Shown: positions 49,101 to 59,500 of the stretch, piece by piece
Position numbering within the stretch: position 1 is the first letter of the stretch
How the letters are laid out: each line of letters opens with the position of its first letter
Source of the DNA: Prosopocoilus inquinatus
Lineage: Eukaryota > Arthropoda > Insecta > Coleoptera > Lucanidae
Assembly (NCBI GenBank): GCA_036172665.1
Contig: CM069870.1
Span: 23,100,001 to 23,164,000, forward strand
Direction: 5' to 3'
DNA length: 64,000 nucleotides
Notes under the pieces: generated by a model
Databases searched by the model: none
Seen by the model: the letters and a program-made list of their open reading frames with translations, nothing else
What the model was told of the DNA's origin: nothing
Translations under genes and position numbers: made by a program

Positions 49101-52100
49101 TAAAGGTATTTGATGATAAAAAAATCGACAATTCAAGAAGTTAATAAAAAAAGTTGTTATATCGAGGAAAATACGTTATTACTTAGAACATATAAAATAG
49201 CGACATCTTACTATCGCTTTTTGACCTAACATTGCAGTAGGATAGACAAATTGAAGCGGGATTTGCTCCTAATGAGTCCCCCATGCAAGCCGGCCATGCT
49301 TGCTGTCAAAGCATAATGAAAGATTTTAGAAAAATTTTGTGCAAATCGTTTTTGATTGCAGTGAGAACCTCGAGCAGCCTCTGGACAGCTGTTTCAGCCC
49401 TGCTTGGGGCTTCTTCAGCAGAAACGTAGCTCGACATTCCCACTGCAGACCAAAAACGACTTGCCCAATTTATTCGCAAATGCGATGTAAGAATGATGAA
49501 CATATAAAATAGCGACATCTTACTATCGCTTTTTGACCTAACATTGCAGTAGGATAGACAAATTGAAGCGGGATTTGCTCCTAATGAGTCCCCTATGCAA
49601 GGCGGCCATGCTTGCTGTCAAAGCATAATGAAAGATTTTAGAAAAATTTTGTGCAAATCGTTTTTGATTGCAGTGAGAACCTCGAGCAGCCTCTGGACAG
49701 CTGTTTCAGCCCTGCTTGGGGCTTCTTCAGCAGAAACGTAGCTCGACATTCCCACTGCAAACCAAAAACGACTTGCCCAATTTATTCGCAAATGCGATGT
49801 AAGAATGATGAACATATAAAATAGCGACATCTTACTATCGCTTTTTGACCTAACATTGCAGTAGGATAGACAAATTGAAGCGGGATTTGCTCCTAATGAG
49901 TCCCCCATGCAAGGCGGCCATTCTTGCTGTCAAAGCATAATGAAATGTTATTACTTAGATACAGTAGAAAGTTATTACTAATAAATAATAGCAGAGGACA
50001 ACTTAGAGCCAATATTATAACCAACGATGTGTGTATTATTTTTAATATTTTTGATTTATTTATTAGTTTTCATTAAATTTTGTATTCTAAGTGTAAATTT
50101 CTTCTTGTAAATGTGTAAATAGTCCAAGAATTCTAATACCTGCGGCATATGTAAACAAAAAGCCTCAGTTTGTTAAATTTTCATAGTACACTATTCAGGA
50201 ATAATCCTGAAAAGTGAAAAAATTGATGTGTCATGAATAGAAAGAGAAAGCGTAAGAGATGGTTATAGAGAATGCTAATACAGTTCGAAAGAATATTTAA
50301 TTCTGATTCTTATGGTATAAAAAAATACTTTTGCTACACAAAGATGGCAGCATCATAAACAAGGTACTGCAACTTTGAACTTTTTTTAAAAAATGGAAAT
50401 ATCTCCAAAACGGCTAATTTTTCTTGTATCACATGTTACACAAAATATTTTTAGAATTTCATGAAGATTTCAGAAATGCAACAAAAGATGGGTATTCCAT
50501 TTAAAATAAAAAAGTTGACAGCAACTTCCGTTATAAGCGGAAGTGTCCGAAAGTTGGAAATATTATATTTTAAGAGATCATTATAGCTAACTTATAACCG
50601 CAAAATATGAAACAGAAATTCAGAAAACAGGAAGTCCGTAAAGTTTTAATGAATGTGTTGCCTGAATCTCCCAGTACATATTTTTTTAATTAACACACAC
50701 GTTTCATATTATTATACTCCTACAATTTTCTTTCTTTGGGTCAACTTTAATCAAGCTTCGAAATTCTATCATTATTTTCAGATATAGCATTTTAGACCCG
50801 ATGTGCTTATATTTATCAAACGAAACATTCTCAGCAAACACAAACGGCTTACAGTTACAAATCGAAGTGCTGCATTGCTGGAGTGTTTTAGTAAATTATG
50901 AATTGGCACTAGATCATTTTAGGTGGGTAAGAATTCCATAATAAATTAAGAAAAAAATAATAATTAACTCTAAAAAAATGTAATTGTAATGGTTTTTTAA
51001 AAAATTTTTAGAATTTTGCAACCTGTCTTACTCCAAATGCTACATTATCACATCCACAACACCAACTCAAACCTATCTACGTCTTACACCATTCAAAGCC
51101 ACGTCGCAGCCATTTTAAACTTGATAGCGGCTGTAGCCTCCAAGAGAATCGACTACGCCTTGCCCTACGTCAGCGCACTGAGTGAGCAAGCATTCTTAAA
51201 ATGGTCCTCACAATTCACCACGTTAAACAAGTTCCTAGTAAATTTTCCAATCCTATCCAACTAGGCCTGCCATTTTCACTGAAGTTTTTATTTCTAGTGT
51301 GGAAAACTGGTGATAATTTCTTCAATGCTGCGGTGCATGAGCCTCATCACAAAGCATAATAAATCCAGAGAGCTCGATAAGTGCGTGCAAAGTATGGTGA
51401 ATTCGAAAGGATTTAAGATTGTCACGAGTAACATTAAGCAAGTTTATTTTACTTACACACATATCACAATGCATGAGTAAATATTTCAGAGCCTGCTCTA
51501 ATATTTTGAGCGAAAACGAAGCACATAAACCTTGCAAGAATTTGATAACGATGGAAGCTGCTGTGTGGAATACATCTGAGCACGTTGTGCCTATCCTGCA
51601 AACCAATAGTTGCATGCCCTTTCTTTGCAGCCTCTCGAGTTTTGTGGAAGCTTCAGATAATCACCAGGTCGGGAAGCAAGTCATAAAGTTTTAGTTAATA
51701 ATAACAGAGATCTATTTCAGTTGAAGTTGTCACTCTTGCGCAATGACAATGTGCAAGGCTATTTGACTTTAGTGAAAGAAGCCCTGAGCTACAACCTCTC
51801 ATCGAATTGGTTTACAGGAATCGAATGCGCATTCATTCTGAATGTACTTAAACTCTCAGTGAGCGTACAGAATGATGTCGACACGGCCTTTTACTTCGAA
51901 ATCGCTGTGAAATGTTTGAGTATTTTTAATTCGAGACAAAGGGCCGACGTGGAGTTTGTCCTGCGCAACGTTATCTTTAACAGAAGTTATTATTCGCATG
52001 AGGTTTTAATGAGGAGTTTAAACATCGATGGGCAAGAGGACATCTTAAATGCGAGCGTGGATAGTCTGAATCGTATATTCGAAACGTACAAGGAAGTTCT

Positions 52101-55100
52101 AGGGCTGGGATTACCCGCTGTAAGTAAAACAAGTGCAATCAAGAAATTATTATTGATTTTGTTAGTTGTCGGTTTCATTTCTTGGGGGCTTCAAGTGAAA
52201 GTCCCGTCGCAGCCACACAAAACTCTGTGTTTATTTTTGATTATATTTCTAGAATTCTGGATCTTCTGATTTATGTGTGGATATAAAAAAGGGCAACATC
52301 GTCCCCATAGATTGGATATACAGTCCAATCGTAGCCTTGTATTCCAATATGCAACAAAACTCCTACAAGCCATCCGAAGAAAAACTAACATTCATCGTCG
52401 GTAATTGCCTGCGTTGGATCTACATTTACGAATCGTTTTTCTCCCAGCTCGCCTCTCTGATTAATCCGGTGGATAAATTCTGCAGGTTGGCGTGCACTTT
52501 CCTGGGAAGTGATGACCTGTTTTTCGTGCCCGAGATTCACAACCTCTTGGAACACTGTCTGAAGAAGCTGATGGTGAATGGGGGGAGGGACTTGGATTTC
52601 AATCGAAGCGTGCACGGCTTAAGTAATTTCCAAGATTTTTACACTCAGTTATTGGAGCAGTATCAAGGTGTTAGCTACGGCGATGGCTTGTTCAGCAATT
52701 TCATACTGATTCCTTTGATGCAAAGGCAGAACGTCCGGTACAGGAAATTGCTTTGGTCTGAGTACGCGGGGGTGGCACAGATATGCAACGTGACTGCAGA
52801 AAATGTAAGAATTTCTTTTTTGTTTTCTTCTCAATTCCGGCTCTTCGTGTTATTTTCATTAAAACATTTAAACCGTTTCTCTCTGATTGATTTCAGAAAC
52901 TTACAAAAATGATAAATTTTATTTATTTTTTAAATTTTCACCTGTATTAACAGAACAAATCATTGAATGATAAGCAATTAATTTTAATAACAAACCTGTT
53001 TGTTTCAAAAATATAAATTAACTTCTCAAAAGGAAATAAAGTAGCCTTAGTGTAGGCAACCCAACAAACACGGTCGTTTGTATGTTTGCCTATGTTTACG
53101 ACTCCGTGAATTTTTTTCATCAGTTGGTTTAAAATTAGGTTTTTTTAAGACGACAAGCCTTAACCATATTATTTGTTGATTTTTATTTTACTTTAATATG
53201 TTAAGTCTTATGTTATCATACTGACAATGTTAATATCTGCTTAGATCAATGACATTTTGAGTGACAATAAACGTCATTATTATCACAGGCAACTAGTGAA
53301 CTCGACAGTGTGTGTGGTTGTCTATCCCAAAGGCAAATTTATATAAACTTAAAAAAAATGATTAAGATTACATAATTTTTCTAATTTTTAAATGTTTCAA
53401 TTAAACAATTTTTCAGTTCACCGAAAATGTTTAATTCACTTTTTCTCACACGATTGATATGTCATATATGACATATCAATTCAGCTGGCCGTGCTTTTTC
53501 TATTTCTTTCTTGATTTTTACTAAATAGATGGCGTACTACGTAAACAATTTTCTCGCCAATATTACTTTTTGCAAAGAAATTTCTCGACAGGATTACTTT
53601 TTTAAGTGCTTTTCTTTTTTTTTCAATTTTATGGAACAATTGCTTAATTTGATTTCAGAGCTCAATAGATGGCGCCGGAAAATATTCTTCCGTGAACTAA
53701 TCCACTTTTTCTGTTTCTATTCCTGTTTGAATTTTCTCAATAGATGGCGTCACCACGCAAACAAAAAAGTTTCTCGCTTATTTCTCTCATCTATTTTAGT
53801 TTGTTTTTGACGTTCAAAAAACGCAATCGCTTAATTTGATTTCAGGACTTGGACTCAAAAAGTAGACAAAGAAGTTTCTCGTCAGGATTTCTTTCTTTTA
53901 TGACGAATTTTCTCGCTTGTTTTCAGTTTTAGTTTCTCAACTTCAGAGAACGCAATTGCACAGTTTAACTGTCGAACCTGTTCACCAGATGGCGCTGGAA
54001 AGTATTGTCCCGCGAACATAATCGACTTTTTCTATTGCTCTGTTCGACATCTTCCTCAACAGATGGCGTTGCTGTATAACAAAGAGTGGAGACCCTGTAG
54101 TAAGAGTCTGGCAGAATGGCGTGCATTTTTTAGTGCAATTGATTGATTTTAATTGACATCGACGGGACTTTTTTTTTCCTGAAATATGACTTTGAAAGAG
54201 CAAGGCAAGGTTAGAAAGTATTGTCTATTTTATATAACTAGAGGGTCTCTCACAAAGAGGTTTCTCGTCGGGATCCCCTTCTCGCTTTTTTTATGTTCTT
54301 GTTTTCCTTTATTTTTTAATTTCACGAAACGCAATTGCACATTCTGACTTTAAAATTTGCTCAGTAGATAGCGCTGGAAAACTATTTTCTGTCCGTGAAC
54401 ACAATCGGCTTTTTGTTTTCCCATTCCTCTGTTCGATTTTTTCTCGATAAGTGACGTTTTGTGTTCTTGTTTTCAATTTCATAAATCGCAGTTGGACTCT
54501 TTGATTTTAGGACTTCAGTAGATAGCGCTAGAAATGGAAAAGATTTCCTGTGAACACCACCATCGACTTTTCAGTCGTACATCCATTTTGTTCTGCTCCT
54601 TATTTTTCAAGATTTTCTTTCAAAATAGCTTAGAAGTTTCCTCGGTAGATAGCGGTTGAGAACTCGGCCATGTGATTTATCGTATTATCGTTCGTGTTTT
54701 AAAGCGACTTCTCTATTTTCCTATTTCTATTCCCATTTTTAGTTTTCATTGCTCCTTGTGAATTCTTGCTCAATGGATGGCGCTGGAAAATATTTTTTCT
54801 TAGAAGGACATTATTTTTCCTAAACTAATCCACTTTCTCTGTATCTATTCCTGTGTGAAGTTTCTCAATAAATGCCGTTACTGCGCAAACAAATAAGTTT
54901 CTCGCTCTTATCTATTCGTTTTAGTTTGAAATTCACGAAACGCTATTTGGCTTCGGGACTTCCTCGGTAGTCTCACTCGGCGATCGAGTGCCTTCTTCTT
55001 CCGTAAACACAATCGACTTCTTCTAATTCTTTTGCTCTTTTTGTGATTTCGTCGTCAATAGATGGCGTTGCCGTGTAAACAAAGAAGTTTCACGTTAGGG

Positions 55101-56168
55101 CTTCTTTTTTACGACGCATTTTCTTGCTTGTTTGGTGTTCTTCTTATCATTTTGTTTTGTAAAGCGACTTTTCCGTTTTATTTTTCTGATTTTTCTTCAA
55201 AAAAGAATATTTTTTTTTTCAAAATTGACTACGATTATGCAAATTTCCAACTTGTACATGTTTAAAATTTTTCTCTACATTCAGAACATAAATATATCAA
55301 TTTTTTAAAACGAAAAGCCTTGATATAGGCAAACCAAAAACTCAACAGTACGCATGGTTGTCTGCACTAAAGGCGGTGTTTTTTTTTTTAGTCAAAAAAG
55401 TTGTAACTTTCATTATTGATTGGAAACAATTATTGAAATACTTTTAAAAATTACAAACAAGTAAGTGTAACAATATGACAGTTTGTTTAAAAGTAAATAC
55501 ATTAGATTTTTCAACGAAAGACCCTTAGTATAGGCAAAGCAATACACTCAGAGTTTGTGTGGTTGCTTACGCTCAAGGTGATAAGAAGTTTCCTTCTCAA
55601 AGAAATTATGAACTTTCACAATTTATTGACCGTGGTTGACTTTCCTCATTTTTAATATTTAACCAACAACAACACCAACAATTACCTTTAAAAATTATAA
55701 TAAACAAGACCTTTGTAGAAAAAAGAAACTGTTCAAGAAAAAAAAACAAGAAGCCTTTTGGCACTGGCGACCGGTCGTCTACATTAAAGGCTCTACGAAC
55801 ATATTTTTGCTATAAATGTGATTAAAGTATTGCACACAGGAAATTATTGAATCAATTTTCCAATTATTCAATTAATTTCAGTCATTTTTGTAGAAAAACA
55901 GACAAGTTTCCCAAGACATTATTAACCTTTTCTCAACTCCCCGACATTTCCCAGCGAATGCGAACCTGCAATCATGTGATTATTAATTGGAGATTTGTTT
56001 TCGCAGTTAATGTGTCCCCTGGACGTGTTCCTGGATCCACCAGAAACGGATTTGTCTCTGCTGAAATGCTACAGGAAAGCCATAGTAATGAAGATGTTAC
56101 CCGATAAGTCGGTACTTAATATCATAGCTAATTACCACGTTGATCATTTCATTAGCAATAAAAAGTAA
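37176..56168 (+). CDS. RPAP1: RPAP1, RNA polymerase II-associated protein 1 (13 exons)
   Basis: RPAP1 binds RNA polymerase II and is needed for its assembly, nuclear delivery and Mediator-dependent transcription. Exons: 37,176-37,296; 37,357-37,556; 43,856-44,535; 44,592-44,963; 45,022-45,188; 48,157-48,259; 50,782-50,922; 51,012-51,237; 51,298-51,380; 51,490-51,667; 51,721-52,119; 52,253-52,804; 56,007-56,168. They sum to 3,384 bp (1,127 residues plus stop) with every phase consistent. The start MYKRPQRGESEEDLLKLQEEFF matches the family N-terminus. The RPAP1_N motif (MTEAEIMEEREKLLSTMDPAIVAFLK) lies near residues 170-200, and RPAP1_C (RFDFDGWLLPF...LYHHGDEPDRPGYTLQELFQLCR) near 295-335. The rest is helical, armadillo-like. 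The exon 9 donor (GTGCGT) is weaker than the others. It is shorter than human RPAP1 (about 1,390). Confidence 0.94.
38874..39063 (-). mobile_element. Truncated retrozyme copy
   Basis: Minus-orientation partial unit from ACAGTGACATCCTACGATCG to CCCTCGAGCAGTCT. It stops about 3 nt to the 3' side of the predicted cleavage site, so the ribozyme core is absent. Confidence 0.8.
40457..40501 (-). ncRNA. Hammerhead ribozyme, type I
   Basis: Complete: CUGAAGA, stem II AGCCC/GGGCU, GAAA, GUC, and a fully Watson-Crick stem I CUCUG/CAGAG on the minus strand. Confidence 0.87.
40719..40760 (+). ncRNA. Hammerhead ribozyme, 3'-truncated
   Basis: CTGAAGA 40,724-40,730, stem II intact, GAAA 40,747-40,750, GTC 40,756-40,758. 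Family sequence ends at CCA, so the 3' strand of stem I is missing and self-cleavage is not expected. Confidence 0.75.
40845..41255. mobile_element. Family F fold-back, right half only
   Basis: It shares ATTTCGTTGTCGTGGAAAC, AAAGCCGTTCC, AACCGGAAGTCGTACG, TTATTAGAATTTTTTTCTTG and the end ATAACACCCTGTAT with 36,255-36,525. The left arm is absent. Confidence 0.75.
42189..42494. mobile_element. MITE with 25-bp inverted ends
   Basis: It starts TGGTTTATACAGTCACTAAA and ends with the inverse TTTAGTGACTGTATAAACCA. The 306-bp interior is non-coding. Confidence 0.85.
42641..42790. mobile_element. Palindromic MITE
   Basis: Outer GGCCAGTTGCACCAAATACTTTAAG pairs with CTTTAAAGTGTTTGGTACAACTGGCC-like sequence at the right end (written here in part: CTTAAAGTGTTTGG, ACAACTGGCC). 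The centre is AT-rich. Confidence 0.75.
42846..42988. mobile_element. MITE, family G copy 3
   Basis: GGCCGAGTTAAGTGAGCGGTC at the left, TTCACATACCACAGCC at the right, interior AGTCCGACTAAACCCTTTGA. Closely similar to 21,269-21,406. Confidence 0.75.
43053..43441 (+). other. GC-rich island with short unrecognised frames
   Basis: Within RPAP1 intron 2 the base composition rises sharply. Two short plus-strand frames are open: 43,053-43,247 (beginning ITRFKTSVFRNFKSTK) and 43,331-43,441 (MSDQSNLTVDIADSSARLDA, 36 residues). Neither matches a family I know. The second could splice in phase 0 to RPAP1 exon 3 only through a poor donor (TTT|GTGTAT at 43,424). It might be an alternative promoter region or a degraded gene fragment. 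Confidence 0.25.
45189..48156 (+). other. RPAP1 intron 5 with repeats
   Basis: It contains a GGCAAC hairpin repeat near 45,290-45,345 with its AT-rich tail, a GATGGCGTT-type degenerate repeat from 46,080 to 47,215, a GC-rich patch near 47,360-47,400 and part of the family A repeat at 47,225-48,000. No exon was found. Confidence 0.65.
46080..47215. repeat. Degenerate AGATGGCGYTG repeat block
   Basis: Copies of (A)GATGGCGCTG or GACGGCGTTG lie near 46,081, 46,311, 46,390, 46,900, 46,941, 47,072 and 47,191, set in similar T-rich text with TTTCTCG and TTTTGTTTC. It ends in a short AGCCA tandem. Confidence 0.55.
49379..49423 (-). ncRNA. Hammerhead ribozyme, type I, array unit 1
   Basis: Minus strand: CUGAAGA (49,418-49,412), AGCCC/GGGCU, GAAA, GUC, stem I UUCUG/CAGAG. 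Confidence 0.87.
49691..49735 (-). ncRNA. Hammerhead ribozyme, type I, array unit 2
   Basis: Identical to the ribozyme 312 bp to its left through the whole core and stems. Confidence 0.87.
52805..56006 (+). other. RPAP1 intron 12 with repeats
   Basis: GGCAACC hairpin repeats lie near 53,045-53,100, 53,285-53,335, 55,325-55,380 and 55,530-55,585. Between them, 53,520-55,090 is a T-rich stretch with many AGATGGCG(C/T) motifs (about 53,527, 53,668, 53,742, 53,987, 54,061, 54,776, 55,061). No exon was found. Confidence 0.65.
53520..55090. repeat. Degenerate AGATGGCGYTG repeat block
   Basis: Same motif and T-rich context as 46,080-47,215 (CAATAGATGGCGTTGCTGTA, AAGTTTCTCGT, CGCGAACATAATCGACTTTT). 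Spacing is irregular, roughly 70-250 bp, so it is a decayed array. Confidence 0.55.
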
Positions 56169-56284
56169 ATTTCATTACTGTATTTTTGGTTAAAATAATT
56201 TTCTATTATTTAGTAATTGCATTTTTTTTATGAGAAGACAATTATCAAAAAAAAAAAATTGTATGCGTTGGTTTGCTCAACGCA

Positions 56285-56290
56285 AATAAA
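56285..56290 (+). terminator. Likely RPAP1 polyadenylation signal AATAAA
   Basis: This hexamer lies 117 nt after the RPAP1 stop. Another AATAAA overlaps the final codons and is too early to be likely. Confidence 0.4.
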
Positions 56291-56369
56291 AGGAACTGCA
56301 CAAGATCAATGAAAAATTTGTTCTGAATCAAATCAAATTTCAAATTTTTAATTAAATAGATTGAGGCCT

Positions 56370-56462
56370 CGTTTTTAAATAACGATTTAACTTTATTTAA
56401 CTTTAACATTATTCCCATCATAAGGAAAAGAAAAGCAAAGCCCGAAGTTAAAACCGGGCCTT
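56370..56462. mobile_element. Partial GGCC-type MITE between convergent genes
   Basis: AGGCCTCGTTTTTAAATAACG at the left and AAGTTAAAACCGGGCCTTA at the right resemble the ends of the palindromic MITEs at 28,968-29,228. The inner stem is decayed. Confidence 0.5.
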
Positions 56463-56517
56463 AGTTGGAACATTTAAGGAGATTACGTATTCTGGTAAAA
56501 AAAAGTTTTCAAAACAA

Positions 56518-56523
56518 TTTATT
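56518..56523 (-). terminator. Zinc-finger gene polyadenylation signal
   Basis: AATAAA on the minus strand lies about 30 nt past the stop codon, so the 3' UTR is probably very short. Confidence 0.55.
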
Positions 56524-56553
56524 GAAAGGAAATACTAAACGATAACATCGGCA

Positions 56554-59500
56554 TCAAATTTTCTGGCCATTTTGTAAGAGATGCGTGCTCTTGTGCCTCT
56601 TAAAAGAACTGCTGCATATACTTCCTTTACCACAAACTTCGCACACGTAAGGTCTTTCCCCGGTGTGTATGCGATGGTGAATATCCAGGCTCGACTTGTA
56701 AAGGAAGCGTTTGGTGCAGAACTGGCACGGATAGTATTTCGTTCCAAACAGCGATAAGTTTCTTATTAATCTAGTTATGGTATGTTTGCGTAAATGAACG
56801 TAGAGACTATCCCAGGACTCGCACGTTCTGCCACAGTACCTGCAACTGAATTCCTTTATGTTGTTATGAGTGCTGTGGTGAGCGATGAATTCATCGTCAG
56901 TTTCGAATGCATCATCACAATACTTGCACACCAAACACTCGTGCACTTCACTCAGGTGAATCGACAACGACTGTTTATTCTGACAAATCTCCTGGCAATA
57001 AAAACACTCCACTCGTTGAATTTGGTCTTCGGAGGTGGCATTCTCATCTGCACCTGGATGACGGTTCTTCATGTGACGGGCATATTTTACATGGTATTTA
57101 AAAGAGCAATTGCAAAGTTTACATTTGACTTTCTCCGAGACGTGCGTTCTCATGTGCCTTTTTAATAGAAACTTGGAGATTACTAAAAATAAAAAAAAAA
57201 TTAACACATAAATGAGCCCCAGCGCAATGAAGTATTTAATAGCTTTACCTTTTTCGCATATGAAACACTTTTCTACCCTCTTGATATTCGTGTGTGCCCT
57301 CTTCTTGTGTTGCATCAGACACGCTCTGTTTATTAAAAACGCCCCGCAAATCTCGCAGCAAAACTTCCTGTCTACGTGCTTCGCACGCCTGTGTTTCAAA
57401 TAATCAGTCTTGCACTTGTAAACATCACCGCAAGTCTCACAAATAAACGATTCAATAGCGTTCTTGAAATGCACTCTCATGTGACTGCTCAACGACGATT
57501 TCTCACGGAAACACAAGCCGCACTTCTCACACATATAGCGCTTGAGGTCCGAGTGGCTTTCTTTGTGCTTGACGAGGTGACTCTTTCGCGGAAAAACTTT
57601 GCTGCAAACTTCGCAGGTGAAATCGATGAAGTAATGCCTCGTTGCTTTCGCATGTTCTTTGTAGTCGGCTTCGGTTTGAAAAGGTACGTCACACACCCTG
57701 CAGTTTCCGGGGAAAACCTGCCGGACTTTTATGCGCGGGGCTTTCTTTTCTTTAACCTTAACCTTGCGTCGCCTCCGATTACCACCAATTAACCTATTAT
57801 TAATAACAGTTTGTTGTGCCCGCCTTGCCAGTAATAACTTAATAATCTTCTGAGCACTCTCAGAAATAGGCATGGAAAGTGACTTGGCCTGCTGCATCTT
57901 CGTGTATTTGTTTTTCCTGCGTGCAACCAAAGCGTTTCTTAAAAAGCTTGATTCAACAGTGGCCTTGTCGTGCTGATTTACATTTGTAGCCGCTGCTATT
58001 TCTGTGCTGCTATCATCAGCATTCGACAAGAAAATCTTCTGGTGGGACTCCCCCGACTTCTGAATTAAGTCCTGCGCTTTCTCCTCGTTTATCTCTACTA
58101 AATTCTTCTCGATATCCGTCAGTTTGTTTCCGTTAAGATTGCTTTTCAGGACGTAAAAGAAACGCTTTTTAAATTTGGGGGAGTCCCGTGCTTCTGACGC
58201 TTCCGGTGCTGCGCTGTCCATTTCACGTAGCCTTTCGTTCATAATGAAATTACTGACTTTGATTTCATTGTTCGTCTGTACATAGTCATGGTCAAGTAGG
58301 GATTCGTTAAGTATCTGTTGGTTCACAGCATCCTTCTGCTCGATCTTTTCCATTTCGACTTTGAATTCGTGCAAAATGTACTGGGACTTTAGACATTTTT
58401 GCCGAAAGGAATAGCTGTGGACTAATTCTGATATGCACTCGTTGCATATATTCAGTGAAAAACCATCTTGTGGATCCAACTAGACATGAAACGAATAAAT
58501 GAGTATTTATTTGAAATAAGTTATATTTACGAAGCAAAAAAGGAGAGAATTCGAAGGTCACTATTTTTATGATCAAGTGGAAGTAACGTCTTATTTTTCA
58601 TGTAAAAAGTATCAGAAGACTTTCACACCATACGCAGAATTTCACACAACAGGGTTCCCAATGTACTTTTATTAAAACAATCCCTGCCATTTCCAGGTTT
58701 CCCCCTAACTTTTAATTAAAAAATTTACACTGGTGACAACGATTACCCTACTCTGCTAATTTTTACGTGTTTAAATGTACAGAAATTTAGTAATGTATTT
58801 ATTTATTGTGTACTGTGGAAAAAATTATTAAATTACTTTAAGAAATTGTAAGCAATTTACTTTTTCTGGAAAACAAGAAGTCGTAGTATCAGCAACCTAA
58901 TAAACACAGCCGTTTGAATGGATGCCTATATAGAAGGCAGTATTTTTTTTTTAAATTAAAACTTTCACAGTTCACTTAGATTGTGCAATGTGTATTTTTT
59001 TTTTATTTTTAACAATTAAAACAATTTATCATGCCTGGATAACGATATTTCCGGGTGAGTGGGAATCCTGCATAAAATCTGGCACAAAGTGAAACAAAAG
59101 TACCGAATAATCGATTTTATATCAAGTCTTGCATGGTGTAAAGCGAACCTAAATCATAAAAGTCTTGCACAAAGAGAGACAGAAGTATCAAATCATCGAT
59201 TTTACATAAAGTGTATGGTGTAAAACGGACCTAAAGATTAATTATTACAGCCTAAAAATTCAATATTTCTGCTGCTTTAAAAACCACAAGAATTAAAATG
59301 CTTTCAAGAAATCACAGACATTCATAATTCTAAAACTTGTAGAGTAATTTCTAACCAATATAAAACCAATACTAACTTACCTTTATAGAAGTGAACATTT
59401 CCAAAATCTGTGCGCAGTTCAAACTGTCCGTACAATCGCTGAATAAATCTTTGCATTCATTTTGTTTCAAACATGTTCGGCACACCACATTGATATTATC

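Larger units (their letters stand above)
49188..49946 (-). mobile_element. Retrozyme tandem array, 2.4 units, 13-bp TSD
   Basis: The 312-bp unit repeats exactly (TCTTCAG at 49,412 and 49,734-49,740 region spacing 312 when measured from the shared CTCTG at 49,379 and 49,691). The direct repeat GTTATTACTTAGA flanks it at 49,175-49,187 and 49,947-49,959. The left end is ACATATAAAATAGCGACATC and the right end GTCAAAGCATAATGAAAT. All units point the same way. Confidence 0.92.
48331..50675. mobile_element. 2.35-kb fold-back element (family F) filling RPAP1 intron 6
   Basis: The left end TACAGGGAGATTCAGGCAAC mirrors the right end GTTGCCTGAATCTCCCAGTA. Arms of several hundred bp continue: GAATTTCTGTTTCATATTTT with its inverse near 50,610, GGACACTTCCGCTTATACCGG with CGTTATAAGCGGAAGTGTCC, and a further pair GAATATTCTTTCAG...AGCATTCCCTATA / TATAGAGAATGCTAATACAG. 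A retrozyme array (49,188-49,946) is nested inside. The intron is 2,522 bp, so the element is over 90% of it. Confidence 0.85.

Noticed and set aside
34700..50530. CCGGAAGT hairpins as ETS-factor enhancers
   Set aside because: They occur only as internal palindromes of family F transposons, so common descent explains them.
51012..51237. Alternative reading of RPAP1 exon 8 using the donor GTAAGA at 50,927
   Set aside because: It would shift the frame away from FRILQPVLLQML and break phase with the next exon; the GTGGGT donor at 50,923 fits all phases.
56794..57792. Plus-strand frames opposite the zinc-finger exons (123 and 138 codons)
   Set aside because: They are antisense shadows of the C2H2 repeats with no features of their own.
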